Source: Ignavibacteriaceae bacterium
GTDB taxonomy: Bacteria > Bacteroidota > Ignavibacteria > Ignavibacteriales > Ignavibacteriaceae
Reading direction: 5' to 3'
Length of the DNA: 64,000 bases
Assembly (NCBI GenBank): GCA_023229425.1
Contig: JALNZG010000013.1
Coordinates: 14,573-78,572 of the forward strand
A program made the translations under genes and the position numbers. This document shows positions 51,234 through 60,000 of the stretch, piece after piece. Within the stretch, counting starts at the first letter, position 1. Every line of letters begins with the position of its first letter. The notes beneath the pieces are model-generated. The model saw nothing but the letters and a program-made list of their open reading frames with translations, made no database searches and was not told where the DNA came from.

Positions 51234-52996
51234 AAAATATTCCTTGTACGTTGAATAAGATTATCTTTAAAGAATTTTTCTATTGTTTTTATTATTTCTT
51301 CCTCCGATGAAAGATTGAGACATTCTTCCGCTAATTTTTTTGCTTTGGAATAATCTAACGCACGGATCGTTCTTTTAACTGAAGGAATTGCCGAAGGTGA
51401 AACGCTCAAACTATCCAAACCAAGTCCAACTAGCAGAGGAACAGCTAGCGTGTCAGCCGCCATTTCACCGCAAATGCTTACCATAACCTTTGATTTTTTC
51501 CCTTCTATAACAATGTGCGATAACGTTCTAATTACTGAAGGATGAAACTCCTGGTAAAGATCAGAGACATAATCATTCCCTCTATCAACTGCCATTAAAT
51601 ATTGGATAAGATCGTTTGTTCCGATGCTAAGAAAATCAACCTCCGCTGCATACTCGCGCGACATTACAGCCGCCGAAGGAACCTCGATCATTATTCCAAC
51701 TTTCAAATGTTTATCGAATGGAATTTTTTCATTATGAAGTTCAGCTTTGCATTCATCAATCAATAATTTTGTTTTTTTTATTTCCTGCAATGTGGAAACC
51801 ATCGGGATCATAAAATTAACATTCTTATGAATACTGGCTCTTAATACCGCCCTTATTTGAATTCTAAAGAGACTCTCGTTTTCCAATAAAAGCCGGACAC
51901 CGCGTAAACCCAAGAATGGGTTGGCTTCCTGTAAATCAAATTGTCTAACTTTATCACCACCAATATCAAAGGCGCGGATAGTAATGCTTTCAGGATAAAT
52001 TCTATCTGCAAGTTTTGAATAGATCTTTACCTGTTCCTCTTCATCCGGAAATTCACCTATCTCTTCGATTATTTGTTCTGTCCTGAATAAGCCAATCCCT
52101 TTTGCTCCCTTTGTAATCACAAGATCAATTTCACCGCTAACATCTACATTAGCAAGAAGATTTATTTTTCTTCCGTCAAGAGTTTCTGCCGGTTTATCCT
52201 TTAAACCTTGCAATTCCTCGTTGATTTCAAAAAGGTGTTTTATTTTTTCAGTAAAATATTTTATTTGATGTTCATCGGGATTAATAAAAACAATTCCGTG
52301 AAATCCATCAATTACAAGCAAGTCTCCATCAATAATTTTTTCACTTGCGTTATGTGTGCCAACTACTGCCGGGAGATTTAGAGAACGTGCAATAATAGCC
52401 GCATGTGAAGTTAAGCCACCATGATCGGTTATGTATCCGACTGCAGAGGATTTTATAAAAAGGATGGTATCTGCAGGAGTCAAATTTCCGCTAACAACAA
52501 TTGCTTCGAGAGGAATTTTTGACTGCCATCTTTTCTTTTGGAGATTTCTAATAATTCTGTTTTTAATATCTTCAATATCAAGCGCACGCTCTTTCATATA
52601 ATGCTCTGAAGCGCCAAACATTAATTGCTGGTATTTTGAAATTTCATCATCAACTATAAATTCCGGGAATTTTTTTTCTTTTTTTATTCGCTCGGTAATA
52701 TTTCCGATCAATACCGGGTCATCAAGGATCATTAAATGAGCTTCAAAAATTGCAGCACGTGCCTCACCCATTTTTTCTTTTGCAAAACCGAAAATTTTTC
52801 GTAATTCTTTCTGAGATTTTTCTAAAGCTTCATGAAAGAGAGTAACCGCTTCATCAACTTCTGTTATTTCGCTATTATTGATTTGAAGAACTTCTTTAGC
52901 AAATACATAAGCGTTCCCGATAGTAAGTCCGGGAGCCGCCGCAATTCCGGTAAGATAATTAGCGGAATGTTTTAATATTTCTTTTAATCCTTTCAT
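51230..52996 (-). CDS. ptsI: PTS enzyme I
   Basis: 588 residues. The phosphorylated His is in GGLTSHAAIIARSLNLPAVV; the PEP-binding barrel has GIGLFRTEQI, IRAFDIGGDKVRQF, FLGLRGVRLLL, IEVPSAAVMS, IGTNDLIQYLMAVDRGN and the active-site CGEMAAD. It moves phosphate from PEP to HPr. It overlaps ptsH by four bases and the PGI/PMI gene by four. No sugar permease EII is present in the window, so it may mainly serve regulation. Confidence 0.96.
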   Translation of the reverse strand: MKGLKEILKHSANYLTGIAAAPGLTIGNAYVFAKEVLQINNSEITEVDEAVTLFHEALEKSQKELRKIFGFAKEKMGEARAAIFEAHLMILDDPVLIGNITERIKKEKKFPEFIVDDEISKYQQLMFGASEHYMKERALDIEDIKNRIIRNLQKKRWQSKIPLEAIVVSGNLTPADTILFIKSSAVGYITDHGGLTSHAAIIARSLNLPAVVGTHNASEKIIDGDLLVIDGFHGIVFINPDEHQIKYFTEKIKHLFEINEELQGLKDKPAETLDGRKINLLANVDVSGEIDLVITKGAKGIGLFRTEQIIEEIGEFPDEEEQVKIYSKLADRIYPESITIRAFDIGGDKVRQFDLQEANPFLGLRGVRLLLENESLFRIQIRAVLRASIHKNVNFMIPMVSTLQEIKKTKLLIDECKAELHNEKIPFDKHLKVGIMIEVPSAAVMSREYAAEVDFLSIGTNDLIQYLMAVDRGNDYVSDLYQEFHPSVIRTLSHIVIEGKKSKVMVSICGEMAADTLAVPLLVGLGLDSLSVSPSAIPSVKRTIRALDYSKAKKLAEECLNLSSEEEIIKTIEKFFKDNLIQRTRNIL

Positions 52997-53259
52997 AGTT
53001 CGTCAAACCCTCCTTGAATATATCCGCAAATTTCGTTATTCATTTGTTGTTCATCCACTCCTTCAAATGATAAATGGAGTTCACTTCCCATCTCTGCAGC
53101 TAAAGTCATAACGCCAATAATACTTTTACCGTTGATGTGCAGTCCATCCTTCGAAATAAAAAACTCCGATTTATACTTTGATGCAATTTTTACTATTGTC
53201 GCTGCAGGCCTTGTATGTAATCCGGCTTTGTTAATTATTTTAACCGTAGTTTCAATCAT
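52993..53259 (-). CDS. ptsH: HPr phosphocarrier protein
   Basis: 88 residues. NKAGLHTRPAATIVKIASKY contains the PEP-dependent phospho-His (His15) and INGKSIIGVMTLAAEMGSEL contains the Ser46 site used by HPr kinase in organisms that have it. It receives phosphate from EI, whose gene overlaps it by four bases. Its start codon shares one base with the stop of the prenyl synthase gene. Family length is normal. Confidence 0.95.
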   Translation of the reverse strand: MIETTVKIINKAGLHTRPAATIVKIASKYKSEFFISKDGLHINGKSIIGVMTLAAEMGSELHLSFEGVDEQQMNNEICGYIQGGFDEL

Positions 53260-54248
53260 TATTTTGTTCTCGTTATAAGTGAATGAGCAAGAAAAGTAAA
53301 AAGTAGTTTGTCGCTTTCATTTTTTATTTGAGTTATTTGCCGGAGTGCTTTGTGTGTGTATTTAACGACTTCTTTTTGAGCATCTTCCAACACCCCAAGT
53401 TTCTGATAGAGGTTCGTATAATCTTCAACTTCACCTGCTTGAATTCCTTTATTCACAATAATTTTTTCGAGCGATGTTTTTTCTTTACCTTTTGCTTTCT
53501 CCAATGCTTTTAGAAAAAGAAAAGTCTTCTTTCCTTCTATTAAATCACCGCCGATCTTTTTCCCGAATGCATCTTCATCACCATACATATCAAGAAGATC
53601 ATCTTGAATTTGAAAAGCGATACCAAGATTTCTTCCATAAAGTGAAAGTGCTTTTATTTCACTGGTTGAGCCGCCGCCGATCTGAGCTCCGATAGCACAA
53701 CACATCTCAGCCATTGCAGCAGTTTTTTTCGTGATCATGATTTTGTAATCATTTATTGAAACAGATTTTTCCAACTCAAATTCTTTATCTAAGCTTTGCC
53801 CTTCGCAAACTTCTACTAATCCTTTGGTGAAATATTTTACAACATCATTTCCGGGAATAATTAAATCTTTTAAAAGATATTCATAAGCAACAGCAAGCAA
53901 TCCATCACCGGCAAGAATGGCGGTGTTCAAATCGTATTTAACATGAACCGTCAATTTGTTCCGGCGTTTATCGGCATTATCCATAATATCGTCATGAACA
54001 AGTGTAAAATTGTGCAGCATTTCAACCGCTAATGCCGCGTTGTATGCGTTTTTATATGTTCCCCCTACGGCTTTGGCGGAAAACAAAACCAGTAAAGGGC
54101 GCAATCTTTTTCCTCGATCTGCTAAAATATAATCTGAAGGTTCATATAAAGAACGGGGTTTTCTTTTGGCCAAAACTTTTTTCAGTTTTGCGTCAATAAT
54201 TTTTCTTTCTTTTTCTATAAGAGAGTGATAATCCTTTTCGGAAATCAA
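53259..54248 (-). CDS. Polyprenyl diphosphate synthase
   Basis: 329 residues. First Asp-rich motif LVHDDIMDNADKRR with LRPLLVLFSAKAVGG before it; second motif FQIQDDLLDMYGDEDAFGKK. It condenses isopentenyl diphosphate with an allylic primer to farnesyl, geranylgeranyl or longer diphosphates; chain length cannot be set from sequence alone. The gene overlaps fni by four bases, so isomer supply and chain elongation are coupled. FPP from here could feed HpnCD. Confidence 0.93.
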   Translation of the reverse strand: MISEKDYHSLIEKERKIIDAKLKKVLAKRKPRSLYEPSDYILADRGKRLRPLLVLFSAKAVGGTYKNAYNAALAVEMLHNFTLVHDDIMDNADKRRNKLTVHVKYDLNTAILAGDGLLAVAYEYLLKDLIIPGNDVVKYFTKGLVEVCEGQSLDKEFELEKSVSINDYKIMITKKTAAMAEMCCAIGAQIGGGSTSEIKALSLYGRNLGIAFQIQDDLLDMYGDEDAFGKKIGGDLIEGKKTFLFLKALEKAKGKEKTSLEKIIVNKGIQAGEVEDYTNLYQKLGVLEDAQKEVVKYTHKALRQITQIKNESDKLLFTFLAHSLITRTK

Positions 54249-55291
54249 TAGAAGTCCTTTTTTAATATTAATTTTTCTTTCCCAAAACTACGTAAATTCT
54301 GTGAATCGGTTAAGTACATTATCAGCTTAACATCTTCAAACCAACCACTTATAAGCGAAACAACTCCGGTTTGCTTAGTTTTTACAAGAGTTTGAAGAAT
54401 TATTCTTGCGGAGGCAGTAAAATCTGCCCCAAGTGCTAATGCTTTTGCAACATCAAAAGATGAATTTATTCCACCCGAACCAATTAACATAAATTTGTTT
54501 TTCTTTTTTAGCTCGGCCGTTTTTTTGATACAGAAACTTGTCGGGAGTCCCCAATCCCAAAAAAGATTTTTGACTGACTGTTTATTACGAAGCAGTTCAA
54601 CGCCAGCCCAACTTGTTCCACCTGCGCCGGCAACATCAATACCGACAACCCCTAAATCCAATAACACTTTCGCAGATTTTTTTGATATTCCCGATCCAAC
54701 TTCCTTTACAATGATTGGCATCGGAGAGTATTTTACCAATTTTCCCAACGATTTTTTAATTCCATAAAAATTTGGGTCTCCGTTCTTCTGCAAAAATTCC
54801 TGCAATGGATTTAGATGAACAACTAGGACGTCAGCCTCAACTTTTTCAAGAAGCGTGATTAACGATTTAAAAGATTTCATTTTAATTATTTGCGCTCCGC
54901 CGATATTTCCAAGAATAGGAACTTCTTTAGCAGCTTTGCGGATTAATTTAAAATGTTCATCATAATCATTTGTTTCAAGCGCAAAACGCAGGCTCCCTAA
55001 ACCTAGAGGGATATTCAACTCGGCGGCAACTTCAGCTAATTGCAGGTTAATATTTTCCCCTTCGGCAGTACCGCCTGTCATGCAGGAAATTAAGAGAGGA
55101 TATGAAACATTTTTTCCGAAAAACTTTTTTGCAAAATCTATTTTAGTAATTTGCACTTCAGTAATTGCAGAATGAAGGAAATCATACTTCTCAAATCCGG
55201 AAGTTTTTTCCATAAATTGAACGGCATCTGTCTTGCATAACTCAAGATGCTCTTTTTTTCTTAAAATGATATGTTTGGATTGCTCTGTCAT
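54245..55291 (-). CDS. fni: Type 2 isopentenyl-diphosphate delta-isomerase (FMN)
   Basis: 348 residues. ILRKKEHLELC (N-terminal RKxEH motif), YPLLISCMTGGTAEGENINL, LGLGSLRFALE, VDVAGAGGTSWAGVE-like stretch and LIGSGGINSSFDVAKALALG (FMN phosphate site) identify the flavin-dependent type 2 isomerase, not the Idi type 1. It interconverts IPP and DMAPP. It is the first gene of the run fni-prenyl synthase-ptsH-ptsI and overlaps the synthase gene by four bases. Confidence 0.95.
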   Translation of the reverse strand: MTEQSKHIILRKKEHLELCKTDAVQFMEKTSGFEKYDFLHSAITEVQITKIDFAKKFFGKNVSYPLLISCMTGGTAEGENINLQLAEVAAELNIPLGLGSLRFALETNDYDEHFKLIRKAAKEVPILGNIGGAQIIKMKSFKSLITLLEKVEADVLVVHLNPLQEFLQKNGDPNFYGIKKSLGKLVKYSPMPIIVKEVGSGISKKSAKVLLDLGVVGIDVAGAGGTSWAGVELLRNKQSVKNLFWDWGLPTSFCIKKTAELKKKNKFMLIGSGGINSSFDVAKALALGADFTASARIILQTLVKTKQTGVVSLISGWFEDVKLIMYLTDSQNLRSFGKEKLILKKDFY

Positions 55292-55348
55292 AAAGAGATT
55301 TTGTCTTTCTTTCTTTAAAGATAGAAAAAATATTTTACTTTTTGTTCT

Positions 55349-57259
55349 TCATTTACTTCGAAAAATTGTAATTCCTTTAAAGACGATTTCTTTTACTGAC
55401 ATTTCTTTTCGAACTGCATTAGTTAAAACTATTTTTTCGTAGCGTTTCAACCCTGCCTTGCTGTCGGGCAAGTCAGTTATTGAAATTTCCTCTTCCAAAA
55501 CTTTGTGTTTTTTAATGAAATGATTTCTGTAAATACCATTCAATATCCCAGATGAAATTGGAGGAGTTTTCCATTTAGCATTTTTGAAGACAAAGATATT
55601 CGTAATCGAACCTTCGGTTATATTATTCTGCTCATTTAGGAACAATACCTCATCAAATCCTTCTTTTTTATATTTTATTAATTCAGAATTATAAAGCTCT
55701 CTTTTGGTGGTCTTAAAATACTGAAACGAATTGTTTGAATCTATTATCTTGTTTGAAATAATGATTCTGACACCCTTAACTTGTTGTTTTTGATCGATTT
55801 TCAACTCATTTTTAGTGACATTCACTTTGCCAAATTTATTTAACGAAACTTTTATTTTGTATTTTTTCTTATCACTTAAAGAGCTGAGACATCCGTTTAA
55901 TGTTTCTAATACTTTTTCCAGGTCATAATAAAACAAGAAATATTCTGCTGAATTTTTAAGCCTTTGAAGATGCTCTTTCAATAAAAAAGGTTTCCCATCA
56001 TCAAACAGCATTGATGTAAATATTTCAAATTCATTTTCAGACTGCGTTATAAAAGCTCCTTTTGAGAGAACTTCATTATATTCTTCATTTGCATTACTGC
56101 CCCACGTAATACCAGCACCGAGACCGATACTTCCGCTTTTGCCTGCTCCCGACAATTTCGGAATTGTTTTGTTTAGTTCCACTGTTCTTATCGCAATATT
56201 AAAAATACTTTTTCCGGGAAGCAACAGTCCGATTGAGCCGGTATAAATACCGCGTGGAATTTTTTCCAACCGGTGGATGATCTCCATTGTTCTAATTTTT
56301 GGCGCCCCGGTAATTGAACCGCAAGGGAAAATGTTTTTTACAAGACCCGACAACATTGGGATTGTTTTCCCCCTTAAAGTACTATTTATAATTGAAATCA
56401 TCTGAAAAAGTGATTCGATCTTCTCAATTTCAAATAGCTTTTTTACCTTAACGCTGCCTTGCCTGCTTATTTTCCCAAGATCATTTCTTAACAGGTCAAC
56501 GATCATCAAATTTTCAGCCCGATTTTTTTCACTTAGAAAGAGTTCCTCCTTTTTTTGTAAATCTTCATGAATATTTTTCCCCCGCTCCGCAGTTCCTTTC
56601 ATTGGTTTAGCGGTTACTTTATTCCCTTCCAATTTGAAGAACAGTTCCGGAGAGAAGGAAAGTATTTTTTTATTAGGGTGATTAATGAAAGCGGAATATT
56701 CCGCCGACTGCTTTAACAGTAAATGATAAAACAATTTTTCAATGCTTCCCTTAAATTGAAAAGAAGCGGTTGTAGTTAAATTAACTTGATACGTTTCTCC
56801 TTCAGCAATTTGATTTTTTATATATTCAACCTTTTTAGTAAACGACTTCCGAGATTCATTTAAACGAAAATTGCTGATGACGACATTTTGTTTCTCAATT
56901 CCAATAAAATCTATATCGGCTGTTCGTATTTTTTTAACATTTCCTTTATCAAAAGTTACGATTACCGAGTTATCTTTAATTGATTGTTCATCGCTTTTTT
57001 TTAATTGTTTCCTTAATTTTTTCTCAAATAAAAATCCCAACTCGTAGGGAAGGATTGTATAAGCGAAGAATTTGTTTTGATTGATTTCGTCTAGACATGA
57101 TAAAAAACCACCGACATCTTCTAAATCTTTAATTAAATGAATTCCATTTGGTTCTGAAAAGCAATATGATTCTTCATCACCTTTTTTTATTGGTGAATAG
57201 AAAAAAGCCGAGTAAGGAGTACCGGAAACATGGTTTAATATATCTATAAGTTTTATCAT
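55349..57259 (-). CDS. Aminodeoxychorismate synthase component I fused to aminodeoxychorismate lyase
   Basis: 636 residues. The first ~390 residues are the chorismate-binding PabB part: EGETYQVNLTTTASFQF, SPELFFKLEGNKVTAKPMKG, RAENLMIVDLLRNDLGKISR and PCGSITGAPKIRTMEIIHRL. Residues about 410-636 are a class IV PLP aminotransferase (PabC-like): DEVLFLNEQNNITEGSITNI and SGILNGIYRN. Together they make p-aminobenzoate for folate; a glutamine amidotransferase (PabA) is not nearby. Near the end, DLPDSKAGLKRYEKIVLTNA contains about seven residues (PDSKAGL) that look inserted relative to family members, matching the GC-rich palindromic unit at 55451-55474. Confidence 0.9.
   Translation of the reverse strand: MIKLIDILNHVSGTPYSAFFYSPIKKGDEESYCFSEPNGIHLIKDLEDVGGFLSCLDEINQNKFFAYTILPYELGFLFEKKLRKQLKKSDEQSIKDNSVIVTFDKGNVKKIRTADIDFIGIEKQNVVISNFRLNESRKSFTKKVEYIKNQIAEGETYQVNLTTTASFQFKGSIEKLFYHLLLKQSAEYSAFINHPNKKILSFSPELFFKLEGNKVTAKPMKGTAERGKNIHEDLQKKEELFLSEKNRAENLMIVDLLRNDLGKISRQGSVKVKKLFEIEKIESLFQMISIINSTLRGKTIPMLSGLVKNIFPCGSITGAPKIRTMEIIHRLEKIPRGIYTGSIGLLLPGKSIFNIAIRTVELNKTIPKLSGAGKSGSIGLGAGITWGSNANEEYNEVLSKGAFITQSENEFEIFTSMLFDDGKPFLLKEHLQRLKNSAEYFLFYYDLEKVLETLNGCLSSLSDKKKYKIKVSLNKFGKVNVTKNELKIDQKQQVKGVRIIISNKIIDSNNSFQYFKTTKRELYNSELIKYKKEGFDEVLFLNEQNNITEGSITNIFVFKNAKWKTPPISSGILNGIYRNHFIKKHKVLEEEISITDLPDSKAGLKRYEKIVLTNAVRKEMSVKEIVFKGITIFRSK
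55451..55474. repeat. GC-rich palindromic unit inside pabBC
   Basis: The plus strand reads CCCTGCCTTGCTGTCGGGCA followed by AGTC. Its end GGGCAAGTC resembles GCAGACAAGTC at 60205-60215 and the reverse complement of the unit at 28234-28253 (GGCGGACAAGT). It is in frame, about 21-24 bases long, and its GC content contrasts with the surrounding gene. Confidence 0.4.
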
Positions 57260-57288
57260 AAGGTTTTATATGATTGAATCAAAGTTCG

Positions 57289-57400
57289 TATGGTTGAACG
57301 ATTGAATGGGTGAATGTAAAGGTGAAAATCATAAAACATAAAATCCATCAAAATTTAAACCATTCAGTCATGCATTCATTCATCCATGCGTTCACATTCC
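57289..57400. repeat. Inverted array of ATTGAATG/CATTCATT units
   Basis: The left arm (57289-57322) is made of GGTTGAACGATTGAATGGGT-like units and the right arm (57361-57400) of CATTCAGTCATGCATTCATT and CATCCATGCGTTCACATTCC. The arms are degenerate complements with an AT-rich centre. It fills most of the gap between the divergent pabBC and MFS genes. Confidence 0.6.
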
Positions 57401-57543
57401 GTTTTAGTTAAAATCCATTAACATAATTAGTTTGTTTGAAGTAACTTTTAATTTAATAATTGCACGGTATAGAAAAATCAATTAATTTTTGTCTTAAATT
57501 ACAAAAGAAACTTTCTCTTTATCAAACGGCAAAGGAATTAAGT

Positions 57544-58857
57544 ATGAAAAAACCACCTCTCTCTTTTTGGCAAATATGGAATATGAGTTTTGGATTTTTA
57601 GGAATTCAATTCGGCTGGGGTTTGCAGATGGCGAACATGAGTGCAATTTATGAATATCTCGGCGCCAAACCTGATCAAATTCCAATGCTATGGCTTGCTG
57701 CTCCACTTACAGGATTGATCATACAACCCATTATCGGGAACATGAGCGATAGAACCTGGGGACGCTTAGGACGCCGCCGCCCTTACTTTTTAGTCGGTGC
57801 AATACTTAGTTCTTTTGCTTTAATCTTAATGCCGAATTCTCCCACGCTTTGGATGGCTGCCGGACTACTTTGGATACTTGATGCATCCATAAACATCAGC
57901 ATGGAACCATTTCGCGCTTTCGTTGCTGATATGCTACCGGAAGAACAAAGAACTCGCGGATTTGCTATGCAGAGTTTGTTTATCGGACTCGGCGCAGTTA
58001 TTGCTTCCGCTCTCCCCTATTTGCTTACAAATGTTTTTCACTTGGTTCAAGATGCAGCTGATAAAAGTTCTATTCCGGTAACCGTTCGTTATTCATTTTA
58101 TATGGGTGCGTTTGCATTTATTGCTGCCGTCCTTTGGACAATATTCAAAACTAAAGAATATCCACCGGATGATCTTGAAGCCTTTAAACGTTTGAAAAAA
58201 GAAAAGAAAGGTTTGCTCAAATCAACTAAAGAAATAATTGAAGCAATTAAAGAAATGCCCAAAACAATGCGTCAACTTGCCTGGGTGCAGGTTTTTACCT
58301 GGCTGGGACTTTTCTGCATGTGGCTTTATTTCCCGGTGGCAGTAGCGCGAAATGTTTTCGGCGCACCTAATGAACTTTCTCCTCTTTATAAAGAAGGAAT
58401 TGAATGGGCGGGACTTTGTTTTGCTATGTATTCAATAATAACATTTGCGACTGCTTTCGCTTTGCCAAAACTTGCGCAGTTGACATCACGTAAAATAACT
58501 CACAGTATTTGTTTAGCGCTTGGCGCTGTAGGTTTGATTTCCGTTGCTTTTATTCATAATAAATTTTTACTTCTCTTTTCAATGACCGGAATTGGAATTG
58601 CATGGGCAAGCATTTTATCTATGCCGTATGCAATATTAGCGGGACATTTACCTGAAGGAAAAACCGGTGTGTATATGGGAATTTTCAATTTCTTTATTGT
58701 ACTTCCTGAAATTGCCGCTTCTCTCGGCTTCGGTTGGGTTATGCTTCATCTCCTTGATAATAACCGTTTGGCGGCAGTTATTATGGGAGGCGTTTTTTTA
58801 CTGATCGCAGCTTTTCTTGTACAACGGGTCAATGATGAGACAGTGGCTGATGGTTGA
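57544..58857 (+). CDS. MFS sugar transporter (SLC45/GPH-like)
   Basis: About 437 residues from ATG 57544, chosen for AGGA eight bases upstream; the frame is open to a TTG at 57460 but the added 28 residues have no support. Twelve hydrophobic segments. Motifs: FGFLGIQFGWGLQMANMSAI, PIIGNMSDRTWGRLGRRRPY (MFS motif A), and INISMEPFRAFVADMLPEEQ with RGFAMQSLFIGLGAV. This pattern fits the SLC45/sucrose-maltoside transporter branch, often linked with alpha-glucan use, but no glycosidase gene lies here. Substrate is inferred only to be a sugar. Confidence 0.87.
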   Translation: MKKPPLSFWQIWNMSFGFLGIQFGWGLQMANMSAIYEYLGAKPDQIPMLWLAAPLTGLIIQPIIGNMSDRTWGRLGRRRPYFLVGAILSSFALILMPNSPTLWMAAGLLWILDASINISMEPFRAFVADMLPEEQRTRGFAMQSLFIGLGAVIASALPYLLTNVFHLVQDAADKSSIPVTVRYSFYMGAFAFIAAVLWTIFKTKEYPPDDLEAFKRLKKEKKGLLKSTKEIIEAIKEMPKTMRQLAWVQVFTWLGLFCMWLYFPVAVARNVFGAPNELSPLYKEGIEWAGLCFAMYSIITFATAFALPKLAQLTSRKITHSICLALGAVGLISVAFIHNKFLLLFSMTGIGIAWASILSMPYAILAGHLPEGKTGVYMGIFNFFIVLPEIAASLGFGWVMLHLLDNNRLAAVIMGGVFLLIAAFLVQRVNDETVADG

Positions 58858-58867
58858 TAGAAATAAT

Positions 58868-58988
58868 CTTACTCGTTTTCTTAATCATATTCTTAATCTT
58901 AATCATAATCTTAAACGATTTTGGGTAGTTAAGGCAGATTCAGCCAAAGGCTGACAGGTAAAAAAAGATTAAGAGCACGATTAAGAAA
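58868..58988. repeat. CTTAATC-type inverted array without clear ends (element C)
   Basis: The left side has repeated CTTAATCATATTCTTAATC units, the right side AAGATTAAGAGCACGATTAA complements, with TCAGCC-AAA-GGCTGA at 58940-58954 between them. The interior resembles elements A (21261) and B (35676), but I see no matching terminal inverted repeats. It lies between the convergent MFS and ppk2 genes and could act as a bidirectional terminator. Confidence 0.5.
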
Positions 58989-59015
58989 CTAATTCTGATT
59001 TTTGCACAATATCAG

Positions 59016-59882
59016 TTAGTAAACTTCCGGTACAAAACTTTGGTCTGTCATCGGTGGACGAATGTACCCAACCTCATTTTGACGAGGGGGAATTTCGATC
59101 TTTTCTCTTTTTATATCTTCATAAGAAATTAGACTTAGTAAATGAGAAACACAGTTCAACCGCGCTTTCCTTTTATTATCCGAGTTAACAACATACCATG
59201 AGGCTTGCTTAATATCTGTAAGAGCAAACATTTCATCTTTCGCTTTTGAATATTCAACCCAGCGGCTGCGTGATTCCAAATCCATTGGACTTATCTTCCA
59301 TCGTTTAGTTGGATTGTTTATTCTTTCCTGAAATCTTTTTTCTTGTTCTTCATCGCTTACGGAGAACCAGTATTTTATTAAAACAATCCCGGAACGAATG
59401 ATCATTCTTTCAAATTCCGGACAGCTTCTCAAAAATTCTTTATACTCTTCATCTGTACAGAAGCCCATCACTTTTTCAACTCCGGCGCGGTTGTACCAGC
59501 TTCTGTCAAAAAAGACAATTTCACCGGCAGCCGGTAAATGCGGAGCATATCTTTGAAAATACCATTGTGTTTTTTCTTTTTCGGTTGGAGTACCAAGAGC
59601 AACTACTCGGCAAATTCGGGGATTAAGAAATTGTGTTATTGCTTTTATTGTTCCTCCTTTTCCGGCGGCGTCGCGTCCTTCAAAGATAACGACAACCTTC
59701 AGTCCTTCCTGCTTAACCCATTCTTGAAGTTTTACTAACTCAATACTTAACCGTTCAAGTTCGGTGTCATAGAATTTCTTCTCAATATTTGAAGATTCTT
59801 TTATAATGTCTTGCTCAAGAATTTCATTCTTTTCTTTTAGTTCTTGTTTTTCCGACTGCTTCTTTTTTTTCTTATTAGACAT
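59016..59882 (-). CDS. ppk2: Polyphosphate kinase 2
   Basis: About 289 residues from ATG 59882 with GAGG seven bases upstream; a GTG at 59888 is possible. After a charged Lys/Glu N-terminus comes the PPK2 core: VVVIFEGRDAAGKGGTIKAI (Walker A), LGTPTEKEKTQWYFQRYAPH, EIVFFDRSWYNRAGVEKVMG (Walker B) and NNPTKRWKISPMDLESRSRW. One-domain class I-type PPK2 uses polyphosphate to phosphorylate nucleoside diphosphates, or the reverse. The gene is monocistronic; the following 0.7 kb upstream is gene-free. Confidence 0.95.
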   Translation of the reverse strand: MSNKKKKKQSEKQELKEKNEILEQDIIKESSNIEKKFYDTELERLSIELVKLQEWVKQEGLKVVVIFEGRDAAGKGGTIKAITQFLNPRICRVVALGTPTEKEKTQWYFQRYAPHLPAAGEIVFFDRSWYNRAGVEKVMGFCTDEEYKEFLRSCPEFERMIIRSGIVLIKYWFSVSDEEQEKRFQERINNPTKRWKISPMDLESRSRWVEYSKAKDEMFALTDIKQASWYVVNSDNKRKARLNCVSHLLSLISYEDIKREKIEIPPRQNEVGYIRPPMTDQSFVPEVY

Positions 59883-60000
59883 TTTCACACCTCATTTAGT
59901 TAATGAATTGAATATTCAACAAAACAGAGCAATTTCTTATGATCTAAATTAATAATTTTTAATTGAAAACAATACTCGAACCAAAGTGGTAGTTGAGAAA

